Source: Pseudolabrys sp. FHR47 (GTDB taxonomy: Bacteria; Pseudomonadota; Alphaproteobacteria; Rhizobiales; Xanthobacteraceae). From it: a DNA stretch of 64,000 bases. A model generated the notes under the pieces. The model was not told the origin of the DNA. It saw only the letters and a list, made by a program, of their open reading frames with translations, and ran no database searches. Position numbers and translations under genes: made by a program. The stretch is from assembly GCF_005153485.1 (NCBI RefSeq), contig NZ_CP039740.1, positions 2,731,001 through 2,795,000 on the forward strand. The letters run 5' to 3'. This document shows, one piece after another, positions 1-9,335 of this stretch; the first letter of the stretch is position 1, and the number at the start of each line of letters is the position of its first letter.

Positions 1-147
1 TCCGCCGGCCGCGTGGTGCGGCCCTACATTATCCAGAACTACCCGCGCGACATGGGCGACAGGGTCGTGATGATGTGGGAAATCGGCGCGCCGATCCGCG
101 TTTTCGGCAAGAAATGGGGCGGTTTCCGCACCGCCTATACACTTTGA
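1..147 (+). CDS. Methyl-accepting chemotaxis protein, C-terminal end (partial)
   Basis: The window opens inside an open frame of 48 codons ending at TGA 145-147. The tail reads RPYIIQNYPRDMGD, then a segment with APIRVFGKKWGG and a final FRTAYTL. This resembles the C-terminal Cache/PAS-like tail of many Bradyrhizobium-type chemotaxis receptors, where API.V.GRHWG..R.AY closes the protein. The signalling domain lies outside the window, so the assignment rests on this tail only. Confidence 0.6.
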   Translation, partial: SAGRVVRPYIIQNYPRDMGDRVVMMWEIGAPIRVFGKKWGGFRTAYTL

Positions 148-261
148 CCGGCTCGGCTCCGGCCGCCGGAATTCCATAAAATTTGACGCAAGTTCTTCAA
201 GCGATTGCAAGTCCGCAGGCCTAACGTCCAAGGCTAACGCCGGTTTACCCGGCTGCCTGGA

Positions 262-666
262 ATGGCCATGTACAAAAGCCGCCTGCTGCGAGCCCAAGAA
301 CGCAAGCAACTCCGCGCGACCGACGTCATTCGTCTCGCCGCCGGCGCCGCGCTGCTCACGGGCGTGCTGGCGGTACTGGTCTTCGTCGCGCCGCGTCTCA
401 AGCCGGCGCAAATCGAACTGTCACCGGAACAGATCGCCGAGAACGCCCGCCAGGCAACGCTGAAGGCGGCGCTGGCACACCGGGAGGGCACGATCCTCTT
501 TGTCGATCCGGAGATGTGTTACGAGCACAGCTTCGACAACTGGACCGGCGCCATCGCGTACAAGGAACAAATCGACTGCGACGCCCGGCTCGCCAAGTTG
601 CGCAAGTCGGAAACCGAACGGTCCGCCGAACGCGTGCGCAGCGTCGTCGAAGGTTTCCGCCGCTAG
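262..666 (+). CDS. Hypothetical single-pass membrane protein
   Basis: The product has 134 residues. A basic N-terminus (KSRLLRAQERK) is followed by one hydrophobic segment at about residues 26-45, so the protein is probably anchored in the inner membrane with the rest periplasmic. Two cysteines (MCYEH near 85 and IDCDA near 105) could form a disulfide. The C-terminus is charged and helical. Similar unnamed proteins occur in Bradyrhizobium relatives. No function can be assigned. ATG 262 is followed by a second ATG at 268, and neither has a strong ribosome binding site. Confidence 0.6.
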   Translation: MAMYKSRLLRAQERKQLRATDVIRLAAGAALLTGVLAVLVFVAPRLKPAQIELSPEQIAENARQATLKAALAHREGTILFVDPEMCYEHSFDNWTGAIAYKEQIDCDARLAKLRKSETERSAERVRSVVEGFRR

Positions 667-986
667 TGAATGCGTCAGATGACCTAACGGCATCTACTAA
701 GACATAACCGCCCTGCGCCCCGGCGTTCGATCCGCGCCGTTCCCTGGGCCGATGCTGCTCGGCAACACCAAAACACCTTGAGACGCATACGCGCCCGCCG
801 GATACAGGTTCGGCAGGCCTTTTGGTTTTTGAATTCCGGCCAGCACGCGGCAGCTATCTAATATATTGAACGAAATCGTCGTCTCCTTGGTCCCCCGATT
901 GCATCAACCGAATGGCGTTTGATGCGGCGCGCGCACCCGGCCACCGCTCAAAACGAAAATTGCAATCTGAACTAAGGAGTCGCTCC
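667..986 (+). other. Intergenic region without a gene
   Basis: This 320-base stretch has no convincing frame. It contains ACCAAAA at 767-773 complementary to TTTTGGT at 820-826, the second followed by TTTT. This could be a weak terminator for the upstream gene. AAGGAG at 975-980 is the ribosome binding site of the next gene. Confidence 0.4.
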
Positions 987-1769
987 ATGAACCTATCGTC
1001 GCCTACCCGTCGCGATGCCGTTGCCGGTATCGCCGCCCTCGCTGTCGCTTCCGCAGCGTCATCGGCCGACAAAGCATCAGCCGCTCCGATTGGCGGCATT
1101 CACGCCATTCCGGAGCTTGCACCGCAGTGGAAGAAACTCGATCTGGCTGAAATTCTATCTCGTCCGGCCGCATTCATGTCGGTCAGTCAAGTCAATTCGC
1201 TCTACGAGCCGTGGGGCGCCCAGGCGGCGGAAAAACACCGCGATCGCGGCAGCCTTCCTGCCACCGTGAAAGTCGCCAAAGCCGCCCGTGCTGCGAAGAA
1301 CTTCGTTTCCTTCAACTGGATCGGCTACGAGGTTTTCCGCGAATCCTATCCGCAGTCCGATTTCGACCGTGTGCAATTTGCAAGCTGGGTCGAGGGGCTG
1401 AATTTCACGCCGGAGATGAAGAAGAAGGACAACGAGCTGGTCGCCGAGCTGCGCGCACTCGTTCAGTCCGGCGACAATGAATTCAACGAACTCGCGCTTC
1501 AAACCGCTTTCACTGGCACGCAGCTTCCTCTCGTCCTTTCTCGCAAGCGGATCGAAGTGATCGTGCTCACCGGCATTCACCTCGACTGGTGCATCGAAGG
1601 CAATGCGCGAGCGGCGCGTGACGCCGGCTATCTGCCCATCGTTATCGGCGATGCTTGCGCCTGCCAGACGCCCGAGCAGGAAGCGGCGGCCATGCAGAGA
1701 ATAAACGACTTCTTCGCGCCGGTGATATCGGCCGACACGTTCGTTCAATTACTCAAAAAGCGGGCGTAA
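987..1769 (+). CDS. Isochorismatase-like cysteine hydrolase with Tat-type leader
   Basis: The product has 260 residues from ATG 987, preceded by AAGGAG seven bases upstream; an in-frame upstream GTG/ATG extension was rejected for this reason. The N-terminus SPTRRDAVAGIAAL has a twin arginine and a hydrophobic stretch, suggesting Tat export. The C-terminal third (VIVLTGIHLDWCIEGNAR, then GYLPIVIGDAC) matches the end of the isochorismatase fold, where the TxxCV-type cysteine is the nucleophile. The N-terminal half is divergent and the usual early Asp of the triad is not obvious, so the substrate is unknown. An XRE-cupin regulator and an acetyltransferase gene follow on the same strand. Confidence 0.6.
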   Translation: MNLSSPTRRDAVAGIAALAVASAASSADKASAAPIGGIHAIPELAPQWKKLDLAEILSRPAAFMSVSQVNSLYEPWGAQAAEKHRDRGSLPATVKVAKAARAAKNFVSFNWIGYEVFRESYPQSDFDRVQFASWVEGLNFTPEMKKKDNELVAELRALVQSGDNEFNELALQTAFTGTQLPLVLSRKRIEVIVLTGIHLDWCIEGNARAARDAGYLPIVIGDACACQTPEQEAAAMQRINDFFAPVISADTFVQLLKKRA

Positions 1770-1849
1770 ACTGGCCTCGGGCCGCGGGCGGTCCCGCGGC
1801 CCAATCCTTGCGTCACCCCCTGACCCCCCACGAAAACAGGCAGGCTCCC

Positions 1850-2494
1850 GTGCCCCGACAACTGAACAGGAGTAGCGTTACAAGGATATCCCAAGCGCGC
1901 GAGGCGCCGCGTTTTGACAGACCGGCCGCGCAGGATGCAGCCTCGCTCGACAAAGCCATCGGTGCACGGCTTAAAACGCTGCGCATCTCGGCGGGATTGA
2001 GCCTTGACGAACTCTCGAAACGCGCGAACGTCAGCAAAGCCATGCTTTCGCGCATCGAACGCGCCGAAAGCAGTGCGACCGCCAACCTCCTGGGCCGGAT
2101 ATGTTCGGCCCTTGGCGTAACGCTCAGCTCGATCATAGCGCTCGGAGAATCCGGCCCCGGCCGTATCGTATGCCGCGCCGATCAACCGGTCTGGCGGGAT
2201 CCTGAGACCGGCTACAAGCGTCGCCACGCATCGCCGCCGGGCGCACCCAGTGGCATCGAAATCATCGTCGTCGATTTGCCGGCGGAAACTCGCGTTCCCT
2301 ACAGCCCCTGGGGCGAGACCGCCTACTCGCAGCAACTGCTGATGTTGAGCGGGAAAATCCGCCTCTGGATCGACGATACCCCGCACATCCTATCGGAAGG
2401 CGACAGCGCCGATTTCGACGTCCAACGTCCGCTTGTTTTCGAAAACTCGTTTGAAGCTCCGGCGCAATACGTCCTCTTCATCCGGCAACGATAA
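1850..2494 (+). CDS. XRE-family regulator with C-terminal cupin domain
   Basis: The product has 214 residues from GTG 1850, which has AGG-type pairing at 1838-1844; the frame is open further upstream but overlaps the previous gene. Residues about 40-95 form a helix-turn-helix domain (GARLKTLRISAGLSLDELS, then SKAMLSRIERAES). Residues about 140-214 form a small beta-barrel cupin (SGKIRLWIDDTPHILSEGD). This is the usual layout of XRE-cupin repressors that sense a small ligand. The gene lies 14 bp before the GNAT gene, so it probably controls it and perhaps the cysteine hydrolase. Confidence 0.8.
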   Translation: MPRQLNRSSVTRISQAREAPRFDRPAAQDAASLDKAIGARLKTLRISAGLSLDELSKRANVSKAMLSRIERAESSATANLLGRICSALGVTLSSIIALGESGPGRIVCRADQPVWRDPETGYKRRHASPPGAPSGIEIIVVDLPAETRVPYSPWGETAYSQQLLMLSGKIRLWIDDTPHILSEGDSADFDVQRPLVFENSFEAPAQYVLFIRQR

Positions 2495-2508
2495 TAGGAA
2501 CTGAGATC

Positions 2509-3018
2509 ATGATCATCCGCGATGCGGCTCCCGGCGATCTGCCGGCCATTCTGGCCATCTATAACGACGTCGTCGCGACTTCGACTGCGATCTACGAGTT
2601 CGATCCGGTGACGCTGGAAAGCCGCGTTGCCTGGCTCGAAGCACGGCGCGCCGACGGCTATCCGGTCATGGTGGCCGCCGATGGGGACGAGGTTCTGGGC
2701 TACGCGTCATTCGGTGCCTTCCGCGCCTGGCCGGGCTATCAGCACACCGTCGAGCATTCCGTTCACATCCGCGCCGACCAGCACCGCCGAGGCCTTGGTC
2801 GTGCGCTGGTCGAAAGCCTGCTGCCGATCGCGAAAGGGCTCGGCAAGCATGTCATCGTCGCCGGTATCGACGCCGACAACGAGCCCTCACGGCGCTTGCA
2901 CGCCGCGCTCGGATTCGAGGAAGTTGGCCATTTCCGCCAGATCGGCCATAAATTCGGCCGCTGGCTCGATCTCGTCTTCATGCAGCGTCTTCTGGATGAA
3001 CGGAAAACGCCAGGGTAA
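2509..3018 (+). CDS. GNAT N-acetyltransferase, phosphinothricin/methionine-sulfoximine type
   Basis: The product has 169 residues. It begins MIIRDAAPGDLPAILAIYND and carries the acetyl-CoA pyrophosphate loop RADQHRRGLGRALVE near residues 85-100. The segment VAGIDADNEPSRRLHAALGF and the closing W.D.VFMQR are typical of the Pat/MnaT branch, which acetylates amino groups of methionine sulfoximine, phosphinothricin or methionine sulfone. AGGAACTGAG precedes ATG 2509. It is likely co-transcribed with the XRE-cupin regulator. The physiological substrate is inferred from the family only. Confidence 0.85.
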   Translation: MIIRDAAPGDLPAILAIYNDVVATSTAIYEFDPVTLESRVAWLEARRADGYPVMVAADGDEVLGYASFGAFRAWPGYQHTVEHSVHIRADQHRRGLGRALVESLLPIAKGLGKHVIVAGIDADNEPSRRLHAALGFEEVGHFRQIGHKFGRWLDLVFMQRLLDERKTPG

Positions 3019-3035
3019 ATGCGGCACCGTCGTCG

Positions 3036-3662
3036 TTACGGCGCCGACCAGGCGACGTAACGGTCGCGTCGGTGGTTCATCCAGATAACCATGTTGAGCG
3101 CGGAGACGCCGATCACCGAAGCGACCAGCGCCAGCGGCGTGACGATGAAAAACGACGCGGCGAGAATGACGAGATCGATGGCTAGCTGCAGCTTGCCGGC
3201 GCGGAGGCCGTAATGGTCCTGCACGTAGAGCGCCAGAATATTGACACCGCCAAGACTCGCCTGATGGCGGAACAGCACGATGAATCCGACGCCCATCAAG
3301 AGTCCGCCGAACACCGCCACATAAAACGGATTGGTGTCCGCCATGCGGATGAAGTGTGCATGCATCTCGGTGAAGCCCGATGTCAGCGCCACCGCGATAA
3401 AGGTCTTCACCGTGAAACGCCAGCCCATGCGCAGGAACGCGAGAACATAGAACGGCAGATTGATGACGAAGAATGCAGCGCCGAACGGCAGCCCCGTCGT
3501 ATAGAACACCAGAAACGCAAGCCCGGCCGTGCTGCCGGTCAGCAGCCCGGCGAGCTTGAATAGCGCCAGCGCGAACGAGACGAACAGGCTGCCGATGACG
3601 ATCGCCAGCGCGTCCTCGTAGACGCTGTGGCGCGGCGCTTCGCTTTGGATGGCGGCTGTCAT
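3036..3662 (-). CDS. YitT/DUF161-family membrane protein
   Basis: The product has 208 residues with five to six hydrophobic segments. It shows family features such as KLAGLLTGSTAGLAFL near the first helices and the LGGVNILALYVQD segment near residue 140. YitT-type proteins are inner-membrane proteins of uncertain transport function. This one lacks the C-terminal soluble DUF2179 domain of the longer members. It is convergent with the acetyltransferase gene (17 bp apart). Confidence 0.75.
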   Translation of the reverse strand: MTAAIQSEAPRHSVYEDALAIVIGSLFVSFALALFKLAGLLTGSTAGLAFLVFYTTGLPFGAAFFVINLPFYVLAFLRMGWRFTVKTFIAVALTSGFTEMHAHFIRMADTNPFYVAVFGGLLMGVGFIVLFRHQASLGGVNILALYVQDHYGLRAGKLQLAIDLVILAASFFIVTPLALVASVIGVSALNMVIWMNHRRDRYVAWSAP

Positions 3663-3796
3663 GGGAGGGAAGTTCGCATCGGGCTATAAAGAGGTATCGG
3701 TACGTTATTGCTTCTAACGAAGCGATTGATCTAGCGCAAAGCTGCGCCACTGCACTGTTGCATCCTGCGGGGCACGTCCGTGATGCGGAGGGACCG

Positions 3797-4243
3797 ATGC
3801 GTGCCCGTATCATCCTTGCCTTGCTCGGCGCCCTGCTTTGGGCTGGCTCGGCTATGGCCGAACCGGCCATGCCGAGCGAGGCCGTACAGGAAAAGCTGAT
3901 CAAGACCTGCCTGCTGACCCTCAACGACGCCAATATCACCGGCAACTACACCGTTCTCCATGCCAAGCTGGCCAAGCCGTTCCGCACGCAGTTCAGCCCC
4001 GACAAGTTGAAACAGGGCTTCAGCACCTTCGCCGAGAAACAGATCGACCTGTCGATCATCGCCATCAAGACACCCGTCGCCGCCACGCCGACGAAGATCG
4101 ACAACCGCGGCGTCCTGCAACTGCGCGGCTATTTCGAAACGCAACCGAGCCGCGTCCATTATGAACTCGACTTTCTCGTCTCCGAAGAAGAGTGGAAACC
4201 GCTTTCCATCAACGTCCGGGTGAGGCCGGCATCCGAGAACTAG
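3797..4243 (+). CDS. Hypothetical exported protein
   Basis: The product has 148 residues from ATG 3797, with GGAGGGA just upstream; the frame stays open 39 bases earlier. MRARIILALLGALLWAGSAMA is a clear Sec signal peptide with an AMA-type cleavage site. The mature part resembles small alphaproteobacterial periplasmic proteins of the SnoaL/NTF2-like size class, but no family is recognised with certainty. An RDD membrane protein gene follows 36 bp downstream and may be co-transcribed. Confidence 0.6.
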   Translation: MRARIILALLGALLWAGSAMAEPAMPSEAVQEKLIKTCLLTLNDANITGNYTVLHAKLAKPFRTQFSPDKLKQGFSTFAEKQIDLSIIAIKTPVAATPTKIDNRGVLQLRGYFETQPSRVHYELDFLVSEEEWKPLSINVRVRPASEN

Positions 4244-4279
4244 CCGCGCCGCACTCATTTCACGCACAGGCCCATTGCC

Positions 4280-4537
4280 ATGACACAGCCCGAAGTCGCA
4301 CCGATCAAGCAGGCTTCGACCGCCCGCAAGGTCTTCGCAGCGATCCTCGATTTCTTCTTCATCTTCATCGTCGGCGGCTACGTGGTTGCCCGCTTCACCG
4401 GCGGCACCACCGACGGAGGCTTCGAACTTCAGGGGATGCCGGCCTTCGCGCTGTTCGGCATCGTCATCCTGTATTTCATCGTGTTCTCGCGCTTCCTCGG
4501 CGGCACGCTGTTCCAGCGCCTGCTCGGGGTGCGTTAG
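4280..4537 (+). CDS. RDD-family small membrane protein
   Basis: The product has 85 residues. The N-terminus STARKVFAAILDFFFIFIVGGYVV contains the RDD-like start, where the aspartate in the first helix is retained, and a second helix spans about residues 55-75. The ending GGTLFQRLLGVR matches the typical RDD closing motif (G.T..k.llGlr). The protein is shorter than most RDD domains because it has only two helices. Function is unknown. Confidence 0.7.
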   Translation: MTQPEVAPIKQASTARKVFAAILDFFFIFIVGGYVVARFTGGTTDGGFELQGMPAFALFGIVILYFIVFSRFLGGTLFQRLLGVR

Positions 4538-4545
4538 AGAAGACG

Positions 4546-5763
4546 TCAATCGCTCTGCAGAATGACGTTCTTGACCTGCGGATAGATCTGGTTCTGCCAG
4601 CTCTTGCCAGAGAAGACGCCATAGTGGCCGACGCCCGCCTGCATGTGGTGTCGCTTGCGATAGGGGCGCAGCGACGTGCACAGATCGTGCGCCGCGAGCG
4701 TCTGGCCGACCGCGCAGATATCGTCGCGTTCGCCCTCGACCGTGAACAGCGTGGTGCGCTTGATCGCGGCCGGCTCGACCTTCTGGCCCTGATAGGTCAA
4801 CTGGCCGAGCGGCAGCGTGTGCTCCTGGAACACCAGTTGCACGGTCTCCAGATAGAACTCGGCGGCCAGATCGAGCACGGCGAAATATTCGTCGTAGAAC
4901 GCCTTGGTCTGCTCGGCCTTCTCGATATTGCCTTTGGCGATGTTCTCGTAAAGCTCGCGATGCGCTTTCACGTGCCGGTCCATGTTCATCGACATGAAGG
5001 CCATGAGCTGCACGAAGCCCGGATAGACCCGCCTGCCCGCGCCGGCATAACGCGACGGCACGGTGGCGATCATGTTCTTCTCGAACCAGTCGATCGGCTT
5101 GCCCTTGGCCAGTTCGTTGACCTTGGTCGGCTGGACGCGGGTATCGATCGGCCCGGCCATCAATGTCATCGAGCGCGGCTGCGCGGGGTGATTGCCCTGT
5201 GCCATCACGCTCGCAGCGACCAGCGCCGACACACAGGGCTGGCACACCGCGACCATATGCGCGCCCGGCCCGATCTTCTCGAGAAAGCGGATCAGATGCG
5301 TCGTGTAGTCCTCAAAGCCGAAACGGCCGGCAGAGAGAGGCACGTCACGTGCGTTGTGCCAGTCGGTGATGTAAACGTCATGCTCGGACAGCATGGTGCG
5401 CACGGTGGCGCGCAGCAGCGTCGCGAAATGCCCGGACAACGGCGCGATGATCAGGACGCGAGGCTGGGCCTGATCGATGTTCTTCTTGAAATGCAGCAGC
5501 GTGCCGAACGGCGTGACGTCGGCTGCTTCTTCGGTGATCGCGACTTCCTGATTGCCGACCGTGACGCTGTCGATGCCGTAGCTCGGCCGCGAGTGTGTCA
5601 ATGTGGCGCGCGCAATCAGCTCGTAACCGGCGCCGAGATTGCCCCAGAACGACGGCCTCGGCGCGCCGTTGAGTTGCGTCCCAACGGTGTCTGCGGCCAT
5701 GGCTGCGAACTTGCGCAGCGGATCGAAGAAATCCGATTGCGTTTGGTAGGTCTGATAGAGCAT
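4546..5763 (-). CDS. phaZ: Intracellular polyhydroxyalkanoate (PHB) depolymerase
   Basis: The product has 405 residues from ATG 5763 (MLYQTYQTQSDFF), which is the normal length and start for PhaZ1-type enzymes; the frame is open upstream but the extra part is not conserved-looking. It degrades stored poly-3-hydroxybutyrate granules in the cytoplasm. The catalytic cysteine replaces serine in this family: HMVAVCQPC places it at about C174. GERDDIC and GVGHYGVFSGK near the C-terminus supply the Asp and His. The gene is monocistronic and convergent with the RDD gene. Confidence 0.9.
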   Translation of the reverse strand: MLYQTYQTQSDFFDPLRKFAAMAADTVGTQLNGAPRPSFWGNLGAGYELIARATLTHSRPSYGIDSVTVGNQEVAITEEAADVTPFGTLLHFKKNIDQAQPRVLIIAPLSGHFATLLRATVRTMLSEHDVYITDWHNARDVPLSAGRFGFEDYTTHLIRFLEKIGPGAHMVAVCQPCVSALVAASVMAQGNHPAQPRSMTLMAGPIDTRVQPTKVNELAKGKPIDWFEKNMIATVPSRYAGAGRRVYPGFVQLMAFMSMNMDRHVKAHRELYENIAKGNIEKAEQTKAFYDEYFAVLDLAAEFYLETVQLVFQEHTLPLGQLTYQGQKVEPAAIKRTTLFTVEGERDDICAVGQTLAAHDLCTSLRPYRKRHHMQAGVGHYGVFSGKSWQNQIYPQVKNVILQSD

Positions 5764-5988
5764 CCAATCCCCGGAGGACCCCGGCGAGCCCTCGATTATC
5801 AACGCTAGTTGATTTGATGCTGCGCTGCGAGATATTTCTTGGCAAGGGCGGATTGAGCCCGGTACCAGCCGCCATGGGGACAATTCTCGTTTGCGGCCCG
5901 CAGTTTGGCGCGGAAACGATTGATTAGTCTGAACTTTCGTCTAAGCTGACGGGGCCGGGCTGCCTATCGATGAGGACACCGTATTCCC

Positions 5989-6660
5989 ATGGATTCGTTC
6001 GCCCCCGCGAAAGCCACCCTCACCATCGCCAGCAAGAACTACGGTTCGTGGTCGATGCGCGGCTGGTTGTTGTGCAAATTCGCCGGGCTCGATTTCGATG
6101 AGCAGCCGGTCGCCAGCGACGATCCTTCGACGCGCGCCGAACTCCTGCTGCTGTCGCCCTCTTTCCTCGTTCCGGCGCTGACTCATGACGGCGTCAAGAT
6201 CTGGGATACGCTGGCGATCGCCGAATATCTCAGCGAGAACGTGCCGAACTGCACCCTGCTCCCGGCCGATCGCGCCGCGCGTGCGCATTGCCGCTCGGTC
6301 AGCGGCGAGATGCATTCCGGCTTCACAAATTTGCGCTCGGCGCTGCCAATGAATCTGAAGGCGCGCCACCCCGGCTTCAAGGTCTGGGTCGGTGCGCAGG
6401 CCGACATCGAGCGCGTCATCTCGATCTGGCGTGAGTGCCTTGCCAAGAGCAAGGGCCCGTATCTTTTTGGCGGCACGCCGACCATGGCGGACGCCATGTT
6501 CGCGCCGGTGGTGACGCGCTTCATTACTTACGACGTCAAGCTCGATTCCGATTGCGCGGCCTATTGCCAGGCGATCATGGACCTGCCGGCGGTGAAGGAA
6601 TGGGTCGACGGCGCGCTGGCCGAACCGGACGAAGTGGTCGAGCTTGACGTCGAGTTCTGA
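5989..6660 (+). CDS. Glutathione S-transferase family protein
   Basis: The product has 223 residues. The N-terminal thioredoxin-like domain (about 10-85) reads LTIASKNYGSWSMRGWLLCKF, with SFLVPALTHDG providing the cis-proline. WDTLAIAEYLSEN is the GSH gamma-glutamate contact (usually D/E-S-AI). The all-helical C-terminal domain includes GGTPTMADAMFAPVVTRF, the conserved N-capping motif. It probably conjugates or reduces electrophiles with glutathione in the cytoplasm, substrate unknown. TGAGGA lies about 14 bases before ATG 5989. Confidence 0.85.
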   Translation: MDSFAPAKATLTIASKNYGSWSMRGWLLCKFAGLDFDEQPVASDDPSTRAELLLLSPSFLVPALTHDGVKIWDTLAIAEYLSENVPNCTLLPADRAARAHCRSVSGEMHSGFTNLRSALPMNLKARHPGFKVWVGAQADIERVISIWRECLAKSKGPYLFGGTPTMADAMFAPVVTRFITYDVKLDSDCAAYCQAIMDLPAVKEWVDGALAEPDEVVELDVEF

Positions 6661-6749
6661 GCCTCGCCTCGTTCTCCGCTGTCACGTCGCGCTGCCGCCA
6701 CAATAGCGATACGTGATCGTGGCCTGCGTCATCGGAACGAGGAAGCGCC

Positions 6750-7916
6750 TTGAAATTCGCCGCGACAATGACGGCCGTCTTGGCCGTCATGACAATCGCC
6801 TCGTCATCCGCCGCCCTTCGCGCCGCCGAGGCGCCCGAGAAACTCACCGCGACAGTCGAGCGCACTGTCTCTCCGCTGCTCGCCCAGCATGACGTGCCGG
6901 GCATCGCCGTTGGCGTAACAGCCGGTGGCCAACAGTATTTCTTCAGCTACGGAGTAGCTTCAAGGGAAGCGCAGACGCCGGTGACGAAGAACACGCTGTT
7001 CGAGATCGGCTCGATCAGCAAGACCTTCGCCGCGACGCTCGTCACTTACGGTGCGGCGACCGGCAGGCTGTCGCCCGGCGACCATCCCGGCAAATACATG
7101 CCCGCGCTCAAAGGGACGGCGATCGACAAAGCGACCCTGCTTCATCTCGGCACCTACACTGCCGGGGGCCTGCCGCTGCTGTTTTCCGCCAAGATCAAGT
7201 CCGAGGCTGAGGCGATTGCGTTCCTGCGAAAGTGGAAGCCATCGGCCGCGCCGGGCGCGCAGCGGCGCTACTCAAATCCCAGCATCGGGCTGTTCGGCCA
7301 CGTCGCGGCGCTGGCGATGAAGGGCGACTATGCCGAGCTCCTCGAAGCAGAGATTTTGCCGAAGCTCGGCCTCGCGCACACCTTCATCCGCGTGCCGCAA
7401 TCGGCGATGGCCGACCATGCGCAAGGTTACGACCGCGCCAACCAGCCTGTGCGTGCCGGCTCGGCGCCGTTCGCGGACCCAGCCTACGGCATCAAAAGTT
7501 CGGCCGCCGACATGATCCGCTATCTTGAGATCAACATGCGGCCCGAGGCGCTCGAACCGTCGATGCGCCGCGCCATCGACGACACACATGTCGGCTACTT
7601 CAAGGTCGACCCCATCGTGCAGGGCCTTGGCTGGGAGCAATACCCCTACCCGGTGCCGCTGGAACGTTTGCTCGCCGGCAACAGCGACAACATGGTGTTC
7701 GGCCCGAACGCAGCCACGGCACTCAAGCCACCGCGCGCGCCCACCGGCGCAACCCTGTTCAACAAGACCGGCTCGACGCGCGGCTTCGGCGCCTATGCCG
7801 CCTTCGTGCCGGCCATGAAGATCGGCGTCGTCATTCTCTCGAACCGGAACATGCCGACACCGGCGCGTATCACGGCGGCCCATGCCATCCTCGCCGCTAT
7901 CGCCCCCGCGCAATAA
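6750..7916 (+). CDS. Class C (AmpC-type) beta-lactamase
   Basis: The product has 388 residues. TTG 6750 is chosen because CGAGGAAG lies just upstream and because it yields a complete Sec signal peptide (MKFAATMTAVLAVM..). All class C motifs are present: S-I-S-K at 88-91 with the nucleophile S88, Y-S-N at 174-176, and K-T-G at 339-341. The length and spacing are those of true AmpC enzymes rather than the looser serine hydrolase relatives. It should act in the periplasm. No ampR is adjacent, so induction by AmpR is not evident. Confidence 0.88.
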   Translation: MKFAATMTAVLAVMTIASSSAALRAAEAPEKLTATVERTVSPLLAQHDVPGIAVGVTAGGQQYFFSYGVASREAQTPVTKNTLFEIGSISKTFAATLVTYGAATGRLSPGDHPGKYMPALKGTAIDKATLLHLGTYTAGGLPLLFSAKIKSEAEAIAFLRKWKPSAAPGAQRRYSNPSIGLFGHVAALAMKGDYAELLEAEILPKLGLAHTFIRVPQSAMADHAQGYDRANQPVRAGSAPFADPAYGIKSSAADMIRYLEINMRPEALEPSMRRAIDDTHVGYFKVDPIVQGLGWEQYPYPVPLERLLAGNSDNMVFGPNAATALKPPRAPTGATLFNKTGSTRGFGAYAAFVPAMKIGVVILSNRNMPTPARITAAHAILAAIAPAQ

Positions 7917-7922
7917 CGGCGC

Positions 7923-9095
7923 TCAGCCCTTGAGCCAGTTGCCAATCCGCTTCACCGCCTCGTGCATCTCGGGCGTCGAACCGGCGTAACAGAACCGCAG
8001 ATAATTGTGGCCGTTGACCGGATCGAAATCGATGCCCGGCGTCGCCGCCACATTGGCCTCGTTCAGCATGCGCTTGGCGAAGTCGAGGCTGTCGTTGGAG
8101 AAGCGTGACACGTCGGCATAGAGATAGAAGCCGCCATCGACAGGCAGGAATTTGTCGAGACCCGCTTTCGGTAAGCCGTCGACCAGGACCCGCCGGTTCG
8201 CCTCGTAGACGTGCTTGACCGCTTCCATCTCCTCAGCGCCGTCGAACGCAGCCTCCGCCGCGATTTGCGACAGAGCCGGCACCGAGATGGCGAAGTTCTG
8301 CTGCAGCCGCTCGACCGAGCGCGTCAATGGCTCCGGCATCACCAGCCAGCCGATGCGCCAGCCGGTCATGCAAAAGTATTTCGAGAACGAATTGATGATC
8401 ACGGCGTGGTCCGACAGCTTGGCGGCGGTTTCCGCTGCGAAGGCGTAATCGAGGCCGTGATAGATCTCGTCGGAGATCACCTTGATGCCTTCGGCTTCCG
8501 CCGCGGCGATGAGCTGCGCCAGATGTTCGCGGTCCATCATCGTGCCGGTCGGATTGGCCGGGCTGGCGATCAGGAGGCCGGCGAGCGGCGTCTTGCGGTG
8601 CGCGGCGATCAGCGCCTCCGGCGACATGACCCAGCGCGTCGCCGCCGAGGTTTCGATCAGCACCGGCTCGCAGCCGAGCGCGGACAGGATGTGGCGGTAC
8701 GGTGGGTATCCGGGGTTGGCCAGCGCCACTCGGTCCCCCGCTTCGAATAGCGACAGGAAGGCCAGTATGAAGCCGCCGGACGAGCCCGTCGTTACCACCA
8801 CCCGCGCCGGATCGAGGTCCAGGCCGTAGGTGTCGGCGTAGTGCCGCGCGATGCGGGCGCGCAGCGACGGCATGCCGAGCGCCTCGGTATAGGCAATGCG
8901 GCCGGACAGCGCCGCGCGCGCTGCGTCCAACGCTGTCTTCGGCGCCGGCTGGAATGGCTGGCCTACTTCCATATGGACGACGTGCCGCCCCTCCGCCTCG
9001 GCCTGCGCCGCCGCCGCCATCACGTCCATCACGATGAAGGGCGGCACCTCGCTGCGCCGAGACGGGAGAATGAGATTTTTCGCCTTGTCGAGCAT
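7923..9095 (-). CDS. Pyridoxal-phosphate aminotransferase, class I/II
   Basis: The product has 390 residues. The PLP lysine is K239 in NSFSKYFCMTGWRIGW. ASPANPTGTM near 178-187 and SDEIYHGL near 208-215 bind the cofactor, and YLRFCYAG near the end carries the carboxylate-binding arginine. This is fold-type I of the aspartate aminotransferase family. The exact amino acid cannot be read from the sequence. It is convergent with the beta-lactamase gene, six bases apart. Confidence 0.88.
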   Translation of the reverse strand: MLDKAKNLILPSRRSEVPPFIVMDVMAAAAQAEAEGRHVVHMEVGQPFQPAPKTALDAARAALSGRIAYTEALGMPSLRARIARHYADTYGLDLDPARVVVTTGSSGGFILAFLSLFEAGDRVALANPGYPPYRHILSALGCEPVLIETSAATRWVMSPEALIAAHRKTPLAGLLIASPANPTGTMMDREHLAQLIAAAEAEGIKVISDEIYHGLDYAFAAETAAKLSDHAVIINSFSKYFCMTGWRIGWLVMPEPLTRSVERLQQNFAISVPALSQIAAEAAFDGAEEMEAVKHVYEANRRVLVDGLPKAGLDKFLPVDGGFYLYADVSRFSNDSLDFAKRMLNEANVAATPGIDFDPVNGHNYLRFCYAGSTPEMHEAVKRIGNWLKG

Positions 9096-9335
9096 CGCCT
9101 TAAGTCCTGTGGGTGTATTGATCCGCCCCGCTGCTGCCGTATTCGGCGGCTTGCTTGGGATGGAAAGATTTCGCGATGACTCGCGGGTTCAACATCGCCA
9201 TTTCGTGATGACCGAACGCCGCAAAAGCGCGGTGGCGCCGCGCCAAATCGGCTTACATTGACCCGGTTCGCCCGTGTCTCCTAAGTTCCGCGCCAATCGC
9301 CTTAAAGCAGCAATAACGCCAGCGTTTAGAAGACC

